Positions 53,352-62,781 of a stretch of DNA of 64,000 nucleotides are shown in pieces. The notes under the pieces were generated by a model. That model was not told where the DNA came from. It did not search any database and saw only the letters and a program-made list of their open reading frames with translations. Origin of the DNA: Halopseudomonas xinjiangensis (GTDB lineage: Bacteria > Pseudomonadota > Gammaproteobacteria > Pseudomonadales > Pseudomonadaceae). Location of the stretch: NCBI RefSeq assembly GCF_900104945.1, contig NZ_LT629736.1, positions 620,001-684,000 on the forward strand, written 5' to 3'. A program made the translations under genes and the position numbers. Within the stretch, counting starts at the first letter, position 1. Each line of letters starts with the position of its first letter.

Positions 53352-56300
53352 TTAGTTACCCTGTTTCTGACTAATGATCGTGCCTCCGGAAGACTGGATA
53401 TTAGCTTTGGTCTTCTGGCTGCTGGAACCAGTGGACAGCCCCAGCGATGACGATCCTTCCGGCTCTTTCTCGTCCTCGTCCGCGGCTGCTGCGCCGGCAT
53501 TGCCCGCACCGGTGCCGCCTGTGGTGCTGCTTCCCTTCAGCGACAGGTCCGCCTTGATGCCGAACTCCGACGAAGTGCTTTCAGCTGATTCCAGCTTCAC
53601 CTCGTTACCTGCGCTGAGCTCTGTCGTTCCGCCCGAACTGAGCTGCGTACCCTGGAGGGTGACATCGTTGCCTGCGGACACGCGTATCGGACCGCCTGCG
53701 GTGATAGACCCTACCTGAGCAGTGGAGCTCGATGCCTGGTTGTGCTCGGCGCCGAGACCCATTTCTCCCGACTTTTCCTTGCCGCCGGAGTCCGTCTTGC
53801 TGGACGACACCCCGAGCGCCACCGAAACGCCGGTTTCTGAGCTGCTGGCAGTATCCTGCGCAGCCTTGAAGTCCACATTTCCGCCGGCTGCGATATCGGC
53901 GGCCCCTCCGGCGTTGAGATTGGTGCCTTCGAAGGTCGCATTGTCACGCGTGCGGATCGTCAGGTTGCCCCCAGAGCTGATGCCTCCGGTGCGTGCCGTA
54001 GAAGACTGCTCGCTGCTGGTGCCCATTTCGTAGTTGGCTTCCGCGCTCGCATCGCCCGTGCTGGCCTTGAGCTCGACACCGATTTCGTGACTGGTACTGG
54101 AGCTGCTCGACGTATCCCGTGCTGCCTGGTAGTCGAGCGAGCCTGCGTCGAGTGTGGTGTCGCCACCCGACTCGAACTGCGCGCCCACCAACACGGTTTC
54201 TTCCTTGGAAGTGGAGCTGATATTGCCGCCGGCCTTGAAGCGGCTAACGACCGCAGTGGTGCTGCTTTCGCTTTCCTTCTCGATCGAGCCGTCGTATGAG
54301 GCCTTCACTCCCACGCCCGCGCCGGCATCGGCGCCGCCGTCCGTGCTGGCCTCGGCTTCCGCTCCGGCATACACCCCGATGCGGGCGTCGTGACTCTCCG
54401 AGCTGCTGCTGGACCAACTGGCATCCGATACCGCTTCATCGCGGATGACCCGCGCTGATTGCGTCAGGTCGCCGGCTGCGTCGACCTGGGTACCCTGGTC
54501 GACGATCGTGTCCTTGGCTGTCCGGGTGAAATCGCCGCCAGACTTGAAGGTATTGGTGACCTGGGTAATCGAGCCTTCCGTGCTGCTTTCGGACGTGTTG
54601 GCGTAGCGAACCCCAGCGCTGGCTTCGGCACTGGCGCTTGCGCTTGCCTGAGCCTGGCCGTTCGAGTCGACACTGGTGCTGGCTTCAGCCGAGGCATTGG
54701 TGCCCAGGTAAAGTCCGGCAGTATGCGTGCTCGCCGAGCTACTCGATGTGCTGATGTCCTGCGCGGCCACGTTTCGGATGTTCTCTGCCTCGATCGCCAT
54801 GTCGCCGCCGGATTCGACGTTCGCCCCCTGGAAGGTTGCGGTGTCCTTGGCGGTGATCTTCATATTCCCGCCGGAAGTCAGCGAAGATGCCGAGTTGGTC
54901 AGGTTGTAGCTGGACTCGGTGGAGTTTTCGACGCGAGCACCCAATGTGGTAGTGGAGCCGGCCTCGGCCGAAGCGCCGGCATTGGCGCTGGCCACACCGT
55001 ATTGGTCCACGCCTGCTTCGGCTCCAGCTTTGGCTCCGGCTTCCGCCTCGTTATAGATGCCGACCGATACGGTATTGGTCTCGCTCTCGCTCCACTGCTC
55101 GTTGCGGCCCGTCAGGACGTTAACGTCCTTGGCGTCGATAGCCAGATCGCCACCGGCGGCCACGTTCGAACCCTGTACGGTCACGGCACCCTCGGTCTTC
55201 AAACCCAGACTGCCGCCTACGTTGAGGTTCGAAGCGACGCTGGTGTTGCTGCCTGCGCGAGTCGTGGTGGTGCTGGTTTCGGCGAGCTTGAGATTGGCGC
55301 TGCCTTCGGCTCCGGCTTCAGCCGAGGCTGAAGCCTCGGTACCGCCAGCCTTGGCCCCGGCAGAAGCCTGCGCGCCGCCGTCGCTTTCCAGCTTCAAGAA
55401 AGTAGTGGTTTCGGTTTTGCTGGTGGTGCGCCTTTCATCGAGGCCGTCAAGGATGATTATCCCTTCCTTAGCATCGATATCGGCATTGCCGGCAATGTTC
55501 GCATCCGATCCCTGCAGCACCATTTCCTTGCCAGCCTTCACCGAGGCATCACCGCCAACGTTCAGCGTAGAGCCGGCGTTCGTACCCTGGAAGTCATTGA
55601 CCGTGGTCTTCTGTTCCCCATACAGGCCGCCGCCGACACCAAGCCCGGAGGTGCTGGTCTGCGTGTCGCTGATCACCTTGTCCTGGCGCGCGATGACCTT
55701 GAAACTGCCGCCGGTATCGGCGTCAAGGTCGCCGCCCACATCGACGTTGCTACCGGCGATAGTGGTGTCGCCGCCGCTTTGCAGCCCCAGATTCCCGCCG
55801 GTTTTCAAATCCGATCCGATGTTCTTTTCGGTGCCCACGGTGGTCTGTGTCTTGGTACTGCTGAACAGTCCGCTGCTGCTGCTGGATGTGCTGCTGGTGT
55901 TCTTGTCGACGATGGTATCGAACGTAATCGCGTCGCCGGCCTTCAGAGTGGCGGCGCCCTTCGCTTCGACATTGCCACCGAGCACGGTGATGTCCTTGGC
56001 CGCGTCCAGCTTCATGTTGCCGGTCGACTCAATGCCGGCGGTTTTGCCGATCGCAGTCACGTAGGTGGTGTCGTCTCCGGCACCTTTGGCCACCGTCTCG
56101 TTACGGATGCTGCCTTCGGTCGACGTCACGCTGACATCGCCGCCGCGAATGTTGCCGCTGGTGTTGACCACGTCACCGGTTGTCTTGATGGCAAGGGTGT
56201 CGCTGCCCTCGATCGTGCCGCCGGTATTCTGCAGGCCCGTCCCGGCGATGTTGACGTTGTCCCCACCGATCACAGCGCCGGTGTTGATCGCAGCGATGGT

Positions 56301-59300
56301 TGCCGCTGCCAGATAGACTCTGGGGCTCAGCACCTTCTGGCCGTCGATCTCGACTTCTTCCATCCAGACGATGTCTTCGGTCAGGGAAGCTGCCTGAGCA
56401 GGCGTCAACGGTTTGCCGAATTGCAAGCCCAGTGTCTGACCCTGCTTGTAGGCCTGGTCCATCAGTTTCTGCATCTGCGCTGCTTCGTTATCGTAGCCCT
56501 TGATGATGTTGCTGCCGGTCTGCTGAATCAGCTGCTGCCGTATCAGGTAGGCCTCGTAATTGGCGTCGCCGAGACGCTTCTGTACGTTGTCAGGATTGAC
56601 GCCGTAACGCTTGGCCAGATAGTCCGATCCAACGAAGTTGGAGCCGACAGCAAAGTTCGGATTGGTTTCCACGAGATAGCGGGCATTCGGATCACGGGCG
56701 ATGACGTAGTACCCGTTCGGGTTGGCCGGCAGACTGATCTGCAGCCCGCCAGGCAGCAGGGTGCGGCCCGGTTGGGTAGTGATCTTGTCTGGTGACCAGC
56801 CTCCGGTCTCGCCGTTGTTCTCGACACCCGACATGGTCGGAGCGGAACCGCCATTGCCGGAAGTCTCGTTGCCGACCGTCGCCAGCGAGCGATCGTCCGG
56901 CCACGGCGAGCCGGCGTTGACCAGCGTGCCGCCATTGAAGTTGAAGCTGGTCGCGAAGATACCGGAACCGCTCCGGGCAGTGACCACTGCGCCTTCCATG
57001 ATCGCACCGTCGACCGCCCGCGCCAGCGCATCATCTGCAAGCCAGCCCGGGAAACCGTCACCGGCGGTATGGGCAACCTTGACCCAGCCTGCGCCAGGGT
57101 GCCATGTGTCCCAGTTGCCATCGCCAGGATCGCCAGTGTAGGCGGCGCCGTCACGGCTTGGGTCGATGCGGGCGAACGACACGAACCAGTCGTCACCGGA
57201 CTTTTCGTCATCCACACGGATCCAGCGGCGGACCATGGTGTAACGATGCAGGGTCAGATCCTGGTTGGTGAATGTCCCGCTGCCGGTGATGTTGACCGTA
57301 TTGGCCGACATTACTCCGCCAGTGTTTTCGCCTGTGCCCGAGCGATAGTTCACGCTCAGCGCGTTCCCGGCACCGTTGACGATGATCTGAGCCTTGGTCA
57401 GAGCCGCGACTTCTGCAGCGGTAAGGCCGACGAAACGCTCTTCCCGGGTGAATCGGGCGTCCATCATCCACACGTTCTGGCCGCTGTCGAAGGTTCCTTC
57501 CTCGCCGATCTGCACGCTGCTGATCTGATCACCCGCGACGATATCGCCCCATTCCTTGGTGATCACCTGACCATTGTGGAGCGTGCGATTGATGAACGAG
57601 CCTGTGGCATCGATGATGGCGTTGCCTACTGTTACGACGGCGCCGTTGTTCTCGAAATCGGCGCTGGCGCTGTGCAGGGTGCCGTAGCTATCGATACTGC
57701 CGGAGCTCCAGTTACGAACCGTACCGCCGGTGCTGGTCAGACGAAGCGCGTCACCAGCGAAGAATTGCCCGTAGTTGTCGATGCGCGAACCGTATGCCCC
57801 GGTCAGGGTAAGGCTGGTCAGCGAGGCGATGCCCCCTGTATTGGCGTTGTGAATCCCTGCGGCATCGATGTTCAGAGCTGAGCTGAAAAACAGGCCGCCG
57901 TGGTTGCTGAAGGTGCCAGAGGCACGCAACAGGCTCGTAGCGTTATCGAGACCTGCAGCGCGTATAAGCGCACCGCTGTTGCCAACGTCGCCGTTGATGA
58001 AGGTTCCGACATTGGCCGTCATCCCGTTCTGCACGCCGATGACGCCCTGATTGTTGAACTGAGTGCTGGTCAGACCCAGGCTTCCCGCAGTAATCGATGC
58101 AGCAGTGTTGGCGCCGGTGCCGTTGACGAAGCTGCCGGCGTTAACCGTCATGGCATTGTTGGCAGTGATCACAGCATGGTTGGTGAGCTGATTGCCGGCT
58201 ACGCTCAGAGCGCCGCCGCTCAACCGTGCAGATGTATTACTGCTGGCGCCGTTGATCAGGGTACCGACGTTTGCGGTGAGCCCATTGGCGGCGATCACGG
58301 AGCCCTGGTTGTTGAGCTGGCTGCCGGTAATCTGCATGGCGTCACCAGCGCGCAAAAGGGCGCCGATCTGGTTGTTCAGCAGCACGGAGCGGCCCACGCT
58401 ACCTACTGCCAGGCTGGAGCAGCTCATCAGGCGACCCGTGTTGGTGAACACGAAGCTCGCGTTGTTGGACGTCAGCAACAGATTGCGATCGGCAACAATG
58501 CTGCCGCCGGCCAGGTTGGCCAGTCCATTGCCCGTGCTGAGCGTCATATCGGCGTCCGACTGGAGGGCGCCACTGTTGCTCATGCCGTCCGATACCGTCA
58601 CGGCCATGCTGCCGCCAGCGTCGACTACGCCAGTATTGTCCAGACGGGTCGATGTGATATCCAGGCGGCCGTTATCGCCGCCCTGGGTATCGCGCAGCGT
58701 CAGCATCGCCCCGTCATTCTGGACGACCCCTGTGGCGGCAATCCGGAGGTCGCCGCTCGATTGCAGCGTACCCTGGTTGCCAAGCGACCCAGTGATATTC
58801 AAGTCGGCATCACCGCCCACGACAGTGGAGGTCGTCAACTGGGCGCCGCTGCGGTTGCGCAATGACTGTGCCGCGACGGTCATACCTTGCGCCGCCTGAA
58901 TGGTTCCGGCGTTGTCGATCGCATTGGCCTGCATGGCGATTCGATCGGCGATCACGTTGGATCCGACCTGGTTGGTCACATCGAGCGTGTGCCCGGCGGT
59001 ACCCAGCACCAAATTCGAAGCGGCTTCGATAGTGCCCTGGTTGATGAATGCTGCCTGCGCATCGGTTGCGCTAACAGTCACAGTGGAAGCCCCGAGCAGC
59101 TTGCCGGCGTTGTCGATGGCGCTGGCCGCAGCCAGCGTCATGTCGGCAGCGGCTTTTACCGAGCCCTGCGTGCCGACGCTGATGCTGCCCAGGTTCGAGG
59201 TCACCGAAAGAGCGCCGGGCGACTGGAGCTCGGCGTTGGCCAGGCGAATGTCGCCTTGGGTGGCGGTGATGGTGAGCGAGCGACCGTCGGCCTGAGCGTC

Positions 59301-60647
59301 GGAGCCGCTGTACAGCTTGCTCCCGGCGGTACCTACGTCCAGCGAACCGATGTTGGCAGTCAGATTATTGCCGGCGCCCCAGGTGGAACCATTGATCGTG
59401 GCGTTGCCAGTCGTGTTGATAGAGGTATTGTTGCCGGCGAATCGTGAGCCCGCCGCAGAGTTATCCAAGAGGCTCGTTGCGGTGACCCCGAGGTTATTGC
59501 CGGCGGTAAGCGCGCTGCGGTCCAGCGTGATGCCAGCATTGTTTGCCTGTAGCTGCAGGTCCCGTTCAGCGGTGAGCGCCGCGTTGTCACCGGTCACGGT
59601 GATGACGCTCGTGTCAGCAGGGGTGCCCGCCGTGGTGACCACGATCAGGTCTCGCTTCGCACTGATCTGGCTGTTGATTTCGATCCTGCCGGACGCACTG
59701 AGGGTGAAGTCGCTGGCGCTGGCTGCAGCTTCGCCGCGCATGCGCACACCGACGCCGCCCTCGGTGGCCAGAAGCTGGATGCGATTGGCGTACATGCCAC
59801 CAAGTACCGAGGAGTCGATGGCGTAGGCCGGTGCGTTGGTGTCGTTACCCTGAGCGATGGTGCTGCGGTCGGCATAATTGTACTGATTGGTGCCGGTGAC
59901 GATATTCAAGTCCTGGGCATTGATCTGCCCATCCACTTTCACGGAGCGCGCAACCAGATCCAGCACCTGCTGATTGCGACCGTCGAGGCCCTTGCCTTCG
60001 ATCAACAGGTCTCCCTGGTTGACCTTGAACCCGGTGAGCCGCCCGTCCGCGCCAATAGTTGGGACACCGGTGGTCAGCGTCGCTCGGTCGGAGTTGATGA
60101 ACCCGCAGCCGGAGCAGGTGATGCCGTAGGGGTTGGCGATCACTACGTCAGCGCGACCGCCGACGACTTCCGCATAACCGTTGAGCGAGGAGCGGTTGGC
60201 CGAAACCACTTCGTTGAGGATCACCCGCGCTTCGTTGGTCAGGTTGGTGTTGGGGACGATTTGCCCTCCCAGCTGGGACTGCAAGGCGCCGGCCTGGGTC
60301 AGCGCGGAGTTGTTATTGAGAATCTGCCCGGTGGCATCGATGTTGTACTGAATGTAGCGGTTGTGGGACACGCCCGCTCCGTTGGCGGTGGCAATATCGA
60401 CCACTTGAACACCGTTCGGCGCCTCGAACACCTGAGTGTTGCCGCTCGCCACCTCGACGCCGGCGGCAAAGACGGTATTGATGCTCAAAGCGGCGGTGAT
60501 CGCTGTCACGATGAACACGCCGGGCTTGCTTGCGCTGGCGGTGCTGCCGCGGGTGCTGGGGGATTTGCCGCGAGCGCTGGCCAGTTCCGAGGTCACTACG
60601 AACGCCCTGCGACGTACACTCCAGATAACACGAAAAATACGGTTCAT
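53352..60647 (-). CDS. fhaB: CdiA/FhaB-like two-partner-secretion exoprotein without a toxin end
   Basis: A 2431-residue filamentous hemagglutinin-type protein. It begins with an extended signal peptide (ESPR, MNRIFRVIWSVRR..., then a hydrophobic core at 43-60). The TPS secretion domain (about 65-310) has NPYGITCSGCGFIN at 172-185. Beta-helical hemagglutinin repeats (FHA-1) run to about 1050; a non-repetitive part (about 1050-1300) and a Tyr/Pro-richer domain with YYVIARDPNARYLVETNPNF and DIVWMEE (about 1305-1430) match the CdiA receptor-binding and YP regions; FHA-2-like repeats with Ala/Glu/Ser-rich inserts fill about 1455-2431. No pretoxin, VENN motif, toxin or immunity gene follows. The transporter gene is 13 bases upstream. 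Confidence 0.93.
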   Translation of the reverse strand: MNRIFRVIWSVRRRAFVVTSELASARGKSPSTRGSTASASKPGVFIVTAITAALSINTVFAAGVEVASGNTQVFEAPNGVQVVDIATANGAGVSHNRYIQYNIDATGQILNNNSALTQAGALQSQLGGQIVPNTNLTNEARVILNEVVSANRSSLNGYAEVVGGRADVVIANPYGITCSGCGFINSDRATLTTGVPTIGADGRLTGFKVNQGDLLIEGKGLDGRNQQVLDLVARSVKVDGQINAQDLNIVTGTNQYNYADRSTIAQGNDTNAPAYAIDSSVLGGMYANRIQLLATEGGVGVRMRGEAAASASDFTLSASGRIEINSQISAKRDLIVVTTAGTPADTSVITVTGDNAALTAERDLQLQANNAGITLDRSALTAGNNLGVTATSLLDNSAAGSRFAGNNTSINTTGNATINGSTWGAGNNLTANIGSLDVGTAGSKLYSGSDAQADGRSLTITATQGDIRLANAELQSPGALSVTSNLGSISVGTQGSVKAAADMTLAAASAIDNAGKLLGASTVTVSATDAQAAFINQGTIEAASNLVLGTAGHTLDVTNQVGSNVIADRIAMQANAIDNAGTIQAAQGMTVAAQSLRNRSGAQLTTSTVVGGDADLNITGSLGNQGTLQSSGDLRIAATGVVQNDGAMLTLRDTQGGDNGRLDITSTRLDNTGVVDAGGSMAVTVSDGMSNSGALQSDADMTLSTGNGLANLAGGSIVADRNLLLTSNNASFVFTNTGRLMSCSSLAVGSVGRSVLLNNQIGALLRAGDAMQITGSQLNNQGSVIAANGLTANVGTLINGASSNTSARLSGGALSVAGNQLTNHAVITANNAMTVNAGSFVNGTGANTAASITAGSLGLTSTQFNNQGVIGVQNGMTANVGTFINGDVGNSGALIRAAGLDNATSLLRASGTFSNHGGLFFSSALNIDAAGIHNANTGGIASLTSLTLTGAYGSRIDNYGQFFAGDALRLTSTGGTVRNWSSGSIDSYGTLHSASADFENNGAVVTVGNAIIDATGSFINRTLHNGQVITKEWGDIVAGDQISSVQIGEEGTFDSGQNVWMMDARFTREERFVGLTAAEVAALTKAQIIVNGAGNALSVNYRSGTGENTGGVMSANTVNITGSGTFTNQDLTLHRYTMVRRWIRVDDEKSGDDWFVSFARIDPSRDGAAYTGDPGDGNWDTWHPGAGWVKVAHTAGDGFPGWLADDALARAVDGAIMEGAVVTARSGSGIFATSFNFNGGTLVNAGSPWPDDRSLATVGNETSGNGGSAPTMSGVENNGETGGWSPDKITTQPGRTLLPGGLQISLPANPNGYYVIARDPNARYLVETNPNFAVGSNFVGSDYLAKRYGVNPDNVQKRLGDANYEAYLIRQQLIQQTGSNIIKGYDNEAAQMQKLMDQAYKQGQTLGLQFGKPLTPAQAASLTEDIVWMEEVEIDGQKVLSPRVYLAAATIAAINTGAVIGGDNVNIAGTGLQNTGGTIEGSDTLAIKTTGDVVNTSGNIRGGDVSVTSTEGSIRNETVAKGAGDDTTYVTAIGKTAGIESTGNMKLDAAKDITVLGGNVEAKGAATLKAGDAITFDTIVDKNTSSTSSSSSGLFSSTKTQTTVGTEKNIGSDLKTGGNLGLQSGGDTTIAGSNVDVGGDLDADTGGSFKVIARQDKVISDTQTSTSGLGVGGGLYGEQKTTVNDFQGTNAGSTLNVGGDASVKAGKEMVLQGSDANIAGNADIDAKEGIIILDGLDERRTTSKTETTTFLKLESDGGAQASAGAKAGGTEASASAEAGAEGSANLKLAETSTTTTRAGSNTSVASNLNVGGSLGLKTEGAVTVQGSNVAAGGDLAIDAKDVNVLTGRNEQWSESETNTVSVGIYNEAEAGAKAGAEAGVDQYGVASANAGASAEAGSTTTLGARVENSTESSYNLTNSASSLTSGGNMKITAKDTATFQGANVESGGDMAIEAENIRNVAAQDISTSSSSASTHTAGLYLGTNASAEASTSVDSNGQAQASASASAEASAGVRYANTSESSTEGSITQVTNTFKSGGDFTRTAKDTIVDQGTQVDAAGDLTQSARVIRDEAVSDASWSSSSSESHDARIGVYAGAEAEASTDGGADAGAGVGVKASYDGSIEKESESSTTAVVSRFKAGGNISSTSKEETVLVGAQFESGGDTTLDAGSLDYQAARDTSSSSSTSHEIGVELKASTGDASAEANYEMGTSSEQSSTARTGGISSGGNLTIRTRDNATFEGTNLNAGGAADIAAGGNVDFKAAQDTASSSETGVSVALGVSSSKTDSGGKEKSGEMGLGAEHNQASSSTAQVGSITAGGPIRVSAGNDVTLQGTQLSSGGTTELSAGNEVKLESAESTSSEFGIKADLSLKGSSTTGGTGAGNAGAAAADEDEKEPEGSSSLGLSTGSSSQKTKANIQSSGGTIISQKQGN

Positions 60648-60660
60648 GACAGGCGTTCCC

Positions 60661-62439
60661 TCAGATGGACAGGCTCAGATTGAAAAAGGTGTTTTCACGC
60701 TCGGCTCGTTCCTCGAGAAAGCGTGGTTCGCTGATTGGGCGGGAGTGGACAATGCCCAGGCTCAGCCGGCCCAGGCTCAGGCTGGCGCCAACCGATGCGC
60801 TGCTAAGTTCGCCTTCAGGCACATCGCCGGCGCGGTTCCAGACCCGCCCGTAGTCCAGCCCAAGGAACGGACGGAGCATGGCGACCTGGGCGCCGGGCAG
60901 TACGAAAGGTTGTTGCAGGCTCAACTCGTTGCGCACGTAATGACCGTGATCGCCTGCCAGCGAGGCGTTGGCGAAGCCGCGCACGGTATACAGGCTGCCG
61001 ATCGAGATCTGTTCCGAGCCATACAGAACGTTTTGCGCGTGCTGACCCTGGAACTGGGTCGAGAAGCTCAGGCGATGCGTTCCCAGCGCGAACGGATAGA
61101 AATAACCAGCGCCGTATTTGAATTTGGTGAATTGCGCCCTTGGCGCCCAGTACGGCAGCCCCTGCGCGTCTTCCAGTGAGTTGAACCAGTCCAGCCCGCG
61201 AGCGACGCCGGCATCCAGCGTCAACGCACCTCCGAAGAGCCCGGTCGTGAAGGAAGAATCCAGATCGAAGACGGTCAGGGAACGACTGCTTACCAGGAGC
61301 AGAATGCTTTCCAGATAGTTCTCGGACTTCTTTTTCGTCAACGAGCCGGAAAGTGTCCACATGGAACCCTGGCCCCGCCACATCACACGATCCAGTCGCA
61401 CGGAGTAGTTCTTCGAGTTGCCGTTCGTGTGCAATTCCGACCCGCTGGGGGCGTCCAGGATGCTCGCGTACTCGGAGTTCGATGCGTTGAGACTCAGTGT
61501 GCTGTAACCCAGCGGCAGCACGTAGCTCAGGTTGTTGAAATACGAAGAGTGCCGGCCGGTATCGTAGGGATGGGCCCGGCGATGGGTGAAGCTGACGAAA
61601 TCAGTCAACCCAAACGGATTGTCCAGGCTGAGATTGATGCCGGCCTGGTTCTGCCCGGTCGCCTCCTGGCCGTTATTGTCGTAAGTCAGCCCCAGGTGCG
61701 CGCGGCGCGAGGGCTGGTTATGGAACACGACGATACTGTCCCCCGGGCCGGTGCCGGGCAGGATGTCCATGGTTGCATTGTTCGAAGCAAGCCGGTTGAT
61801 CTGATCGAGTGCCTGCTCCAGGTCGCGAAGATTCAACGGTTCGCCTGTGCCACCGGGCAACACGTTGAATGTCGAGACGCTGTCCTTGCCCGCGTCTTCG
61901 ACTTTTATTTCTTTCAGCTGGCCTTCTTCCACCTCGATGGTCAGCGTGCCCGTGCTGAGATCCTGAGCCGGCAGATACGCCCTGGCGGTAACATAGCCTT
62001 TTTTCATGTAAGCCACGGTTATCGCTCCGAGCAGGCGCTCGATTTCAGCAACACCCATGCAACTGGATTCATAAGGCTCAACCAGCTGGTCTATGGCGCG
62101 CTGGTTTAGAAGCGATGCGCCTTCGATGCTGATCGATTCGATGTCGCGGCAAAGCGCTGACGTACGGTCCACCGTTTCCGGCGGGAGCACGTCAAGCTGG
62201 GTCGGGGCGCGACCGGAGCTGATATCCCGCTGCCGCTGTTGCTCGATGCGCTCGCGTGTCTGAATCTGGAGCTGTTCAGCCTGTCGCGCTGCCGCATCGA
62301 TGTCGGACGGGGTTTGCGCCTGGGCAGCACCGGCCAGCGCCAAAAGGCAGGTGGCGGACAAAATGGTAAGAATCGACGGCGGCACCGCTCTGGACCGAGC
62401 CACAGCAGTAGAAGGGGTGTTTTCTCTCGGGTGCATCAT
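60661..62439 (-). CDS. fhaC: Two-partner-secretion outer-membrane transporter (CdiB/FhaC type)
   Basis: A 592-residue TpsB protein exporting the adjacent exoprotein. After the signal peptide (MMHPRENTPSTAVARSRAVP..., cleaved around AAQAQ) come an N-terminal plug helix region, two POTRA domains (about residues 90-240; LTIEVEEGQLKEI ends the second) and a 16-strand barrel whose inward loop carries the conserved VRGF (TVRGFANASLAGDHG). The C-terminal residue is Ile after LSLS, as in outer-membrane proteins. The double ATG at 62439/62436 is taken as the start; the open frame extends 20 codons further. It precedes fhaB in a two-gene operon. Confidence 0.92.
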   Translation of the reverse strand: MMHPRENTPSTAVARSRAVPPSILTILSATCLLALAGAAQAQTPSDIDAAARQAEQLQIQTRERIEQQRQRDISSGRAPTQLDVLPPETVDRTSALCRDIESISIEGASLLNQRAIDQLVEPYESSCMGVAEIERLLGAITVAYMKKGYVTARAYLPAQDLSTGTLTIEVEEGQLKEIKVEDAGKDSVSTFNVLPGGTGEPLNLRDLEQALDQINRLASNNATMDILPGTGPGDSIVVFHNQPSRRAHLGLTYDNNGQEATGQNQAGINLSLDNPFGLTDFVSFTHRRAHPYDTGRHSSYFNNLSYVLPLGYSTLSLNASNSEYASILDAPSGSELHTNGNSKNYSVRLDRVMWRGQGSMWTLSGSLTKKKSENYLESILLLVSSRSLTVFDLDSSFTTGLFGGALTLDAGVARGLDWFNSLEDAQGLPYWAPRAQFTKFKYGAGYFYPFALGTHRLSFSTQFQGQHAQNVLYGSEQISIGSLYTVRGFANASLAGDHGHYVRNELSLQQPFVLPGAQVAMLRPFLGLDYGRVWNRAGDVPEGELSSASVGASLSLGRLSLGIVHSRPISEPRFLEERAERENTFFNLSLSI

Positions 62440-62499
62440 GCGCTCACTGGAAAAACTGTTCGGACGTCTTCGGCGCAAGAGGGCGGGGCACCGGATCAT

Positions 62500-62633
62500 G
62501 CGGTATATCGGCTTGAATGGGGCGGACTGAACTTTTTCGACGCTAGATTGTCTGCGCGCCGACGAGCGGTAATCGGCCTGATTTGGGCGAGCGGATTTGG
62601 GCGTTACGGGATATCGAGAGAAGCAGAAAAGAC
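62500..62633. other. Intergenic region between tRNA-Gly and fhaC
   Basis: 134 bases holding the fhaC promoter and the tRNA 3' flank. A short TTTTCT run follows the tRNA on the minus strand. No att-type repeat of the tRNA 3' end was seen in the window. Confidence 0.4.
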
Positions 62634-62707
62634 TGGAGCGGGTGAAGGGAATCGAACCCTCGTCGTAAGCTTGGGAAGCTTCTGCTCTACCATTGAGCTA
62701 CACCCGC
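62634..62707 (-). tRNA. tRNA-Gly (CCC anticodon)
   Basis: On the minus strand the sequence folds as a 74-nucleotide tRNA: acceptor GCGGGTG with CACCCGC, D arm GCTC-AATGGTA-GAGC, anticodon loop TTCCCAA (anticodon CCC), T arm with TTCGATT and encoded CCA. The order and sequence closely follow E. coli glyU. One anticodon-stem end pair (G-A) is a mismatch. Confidence 0.95.
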
Positions 62708-62781
62708 GTGCTGCGCATTCTACGCAGGCGCGCTGGCCCGGGTAAATACGCGGCCGGGTTATATTTTTCAAGGCACGCAGC

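Noticed and set aside
54459-56795. Several 270-340-codon plus-strand frames opposite the exoprotein gene
   Set aside because: Repetitive low-complexity translations that mirror the repeats of the minus-strand gene; no start context.
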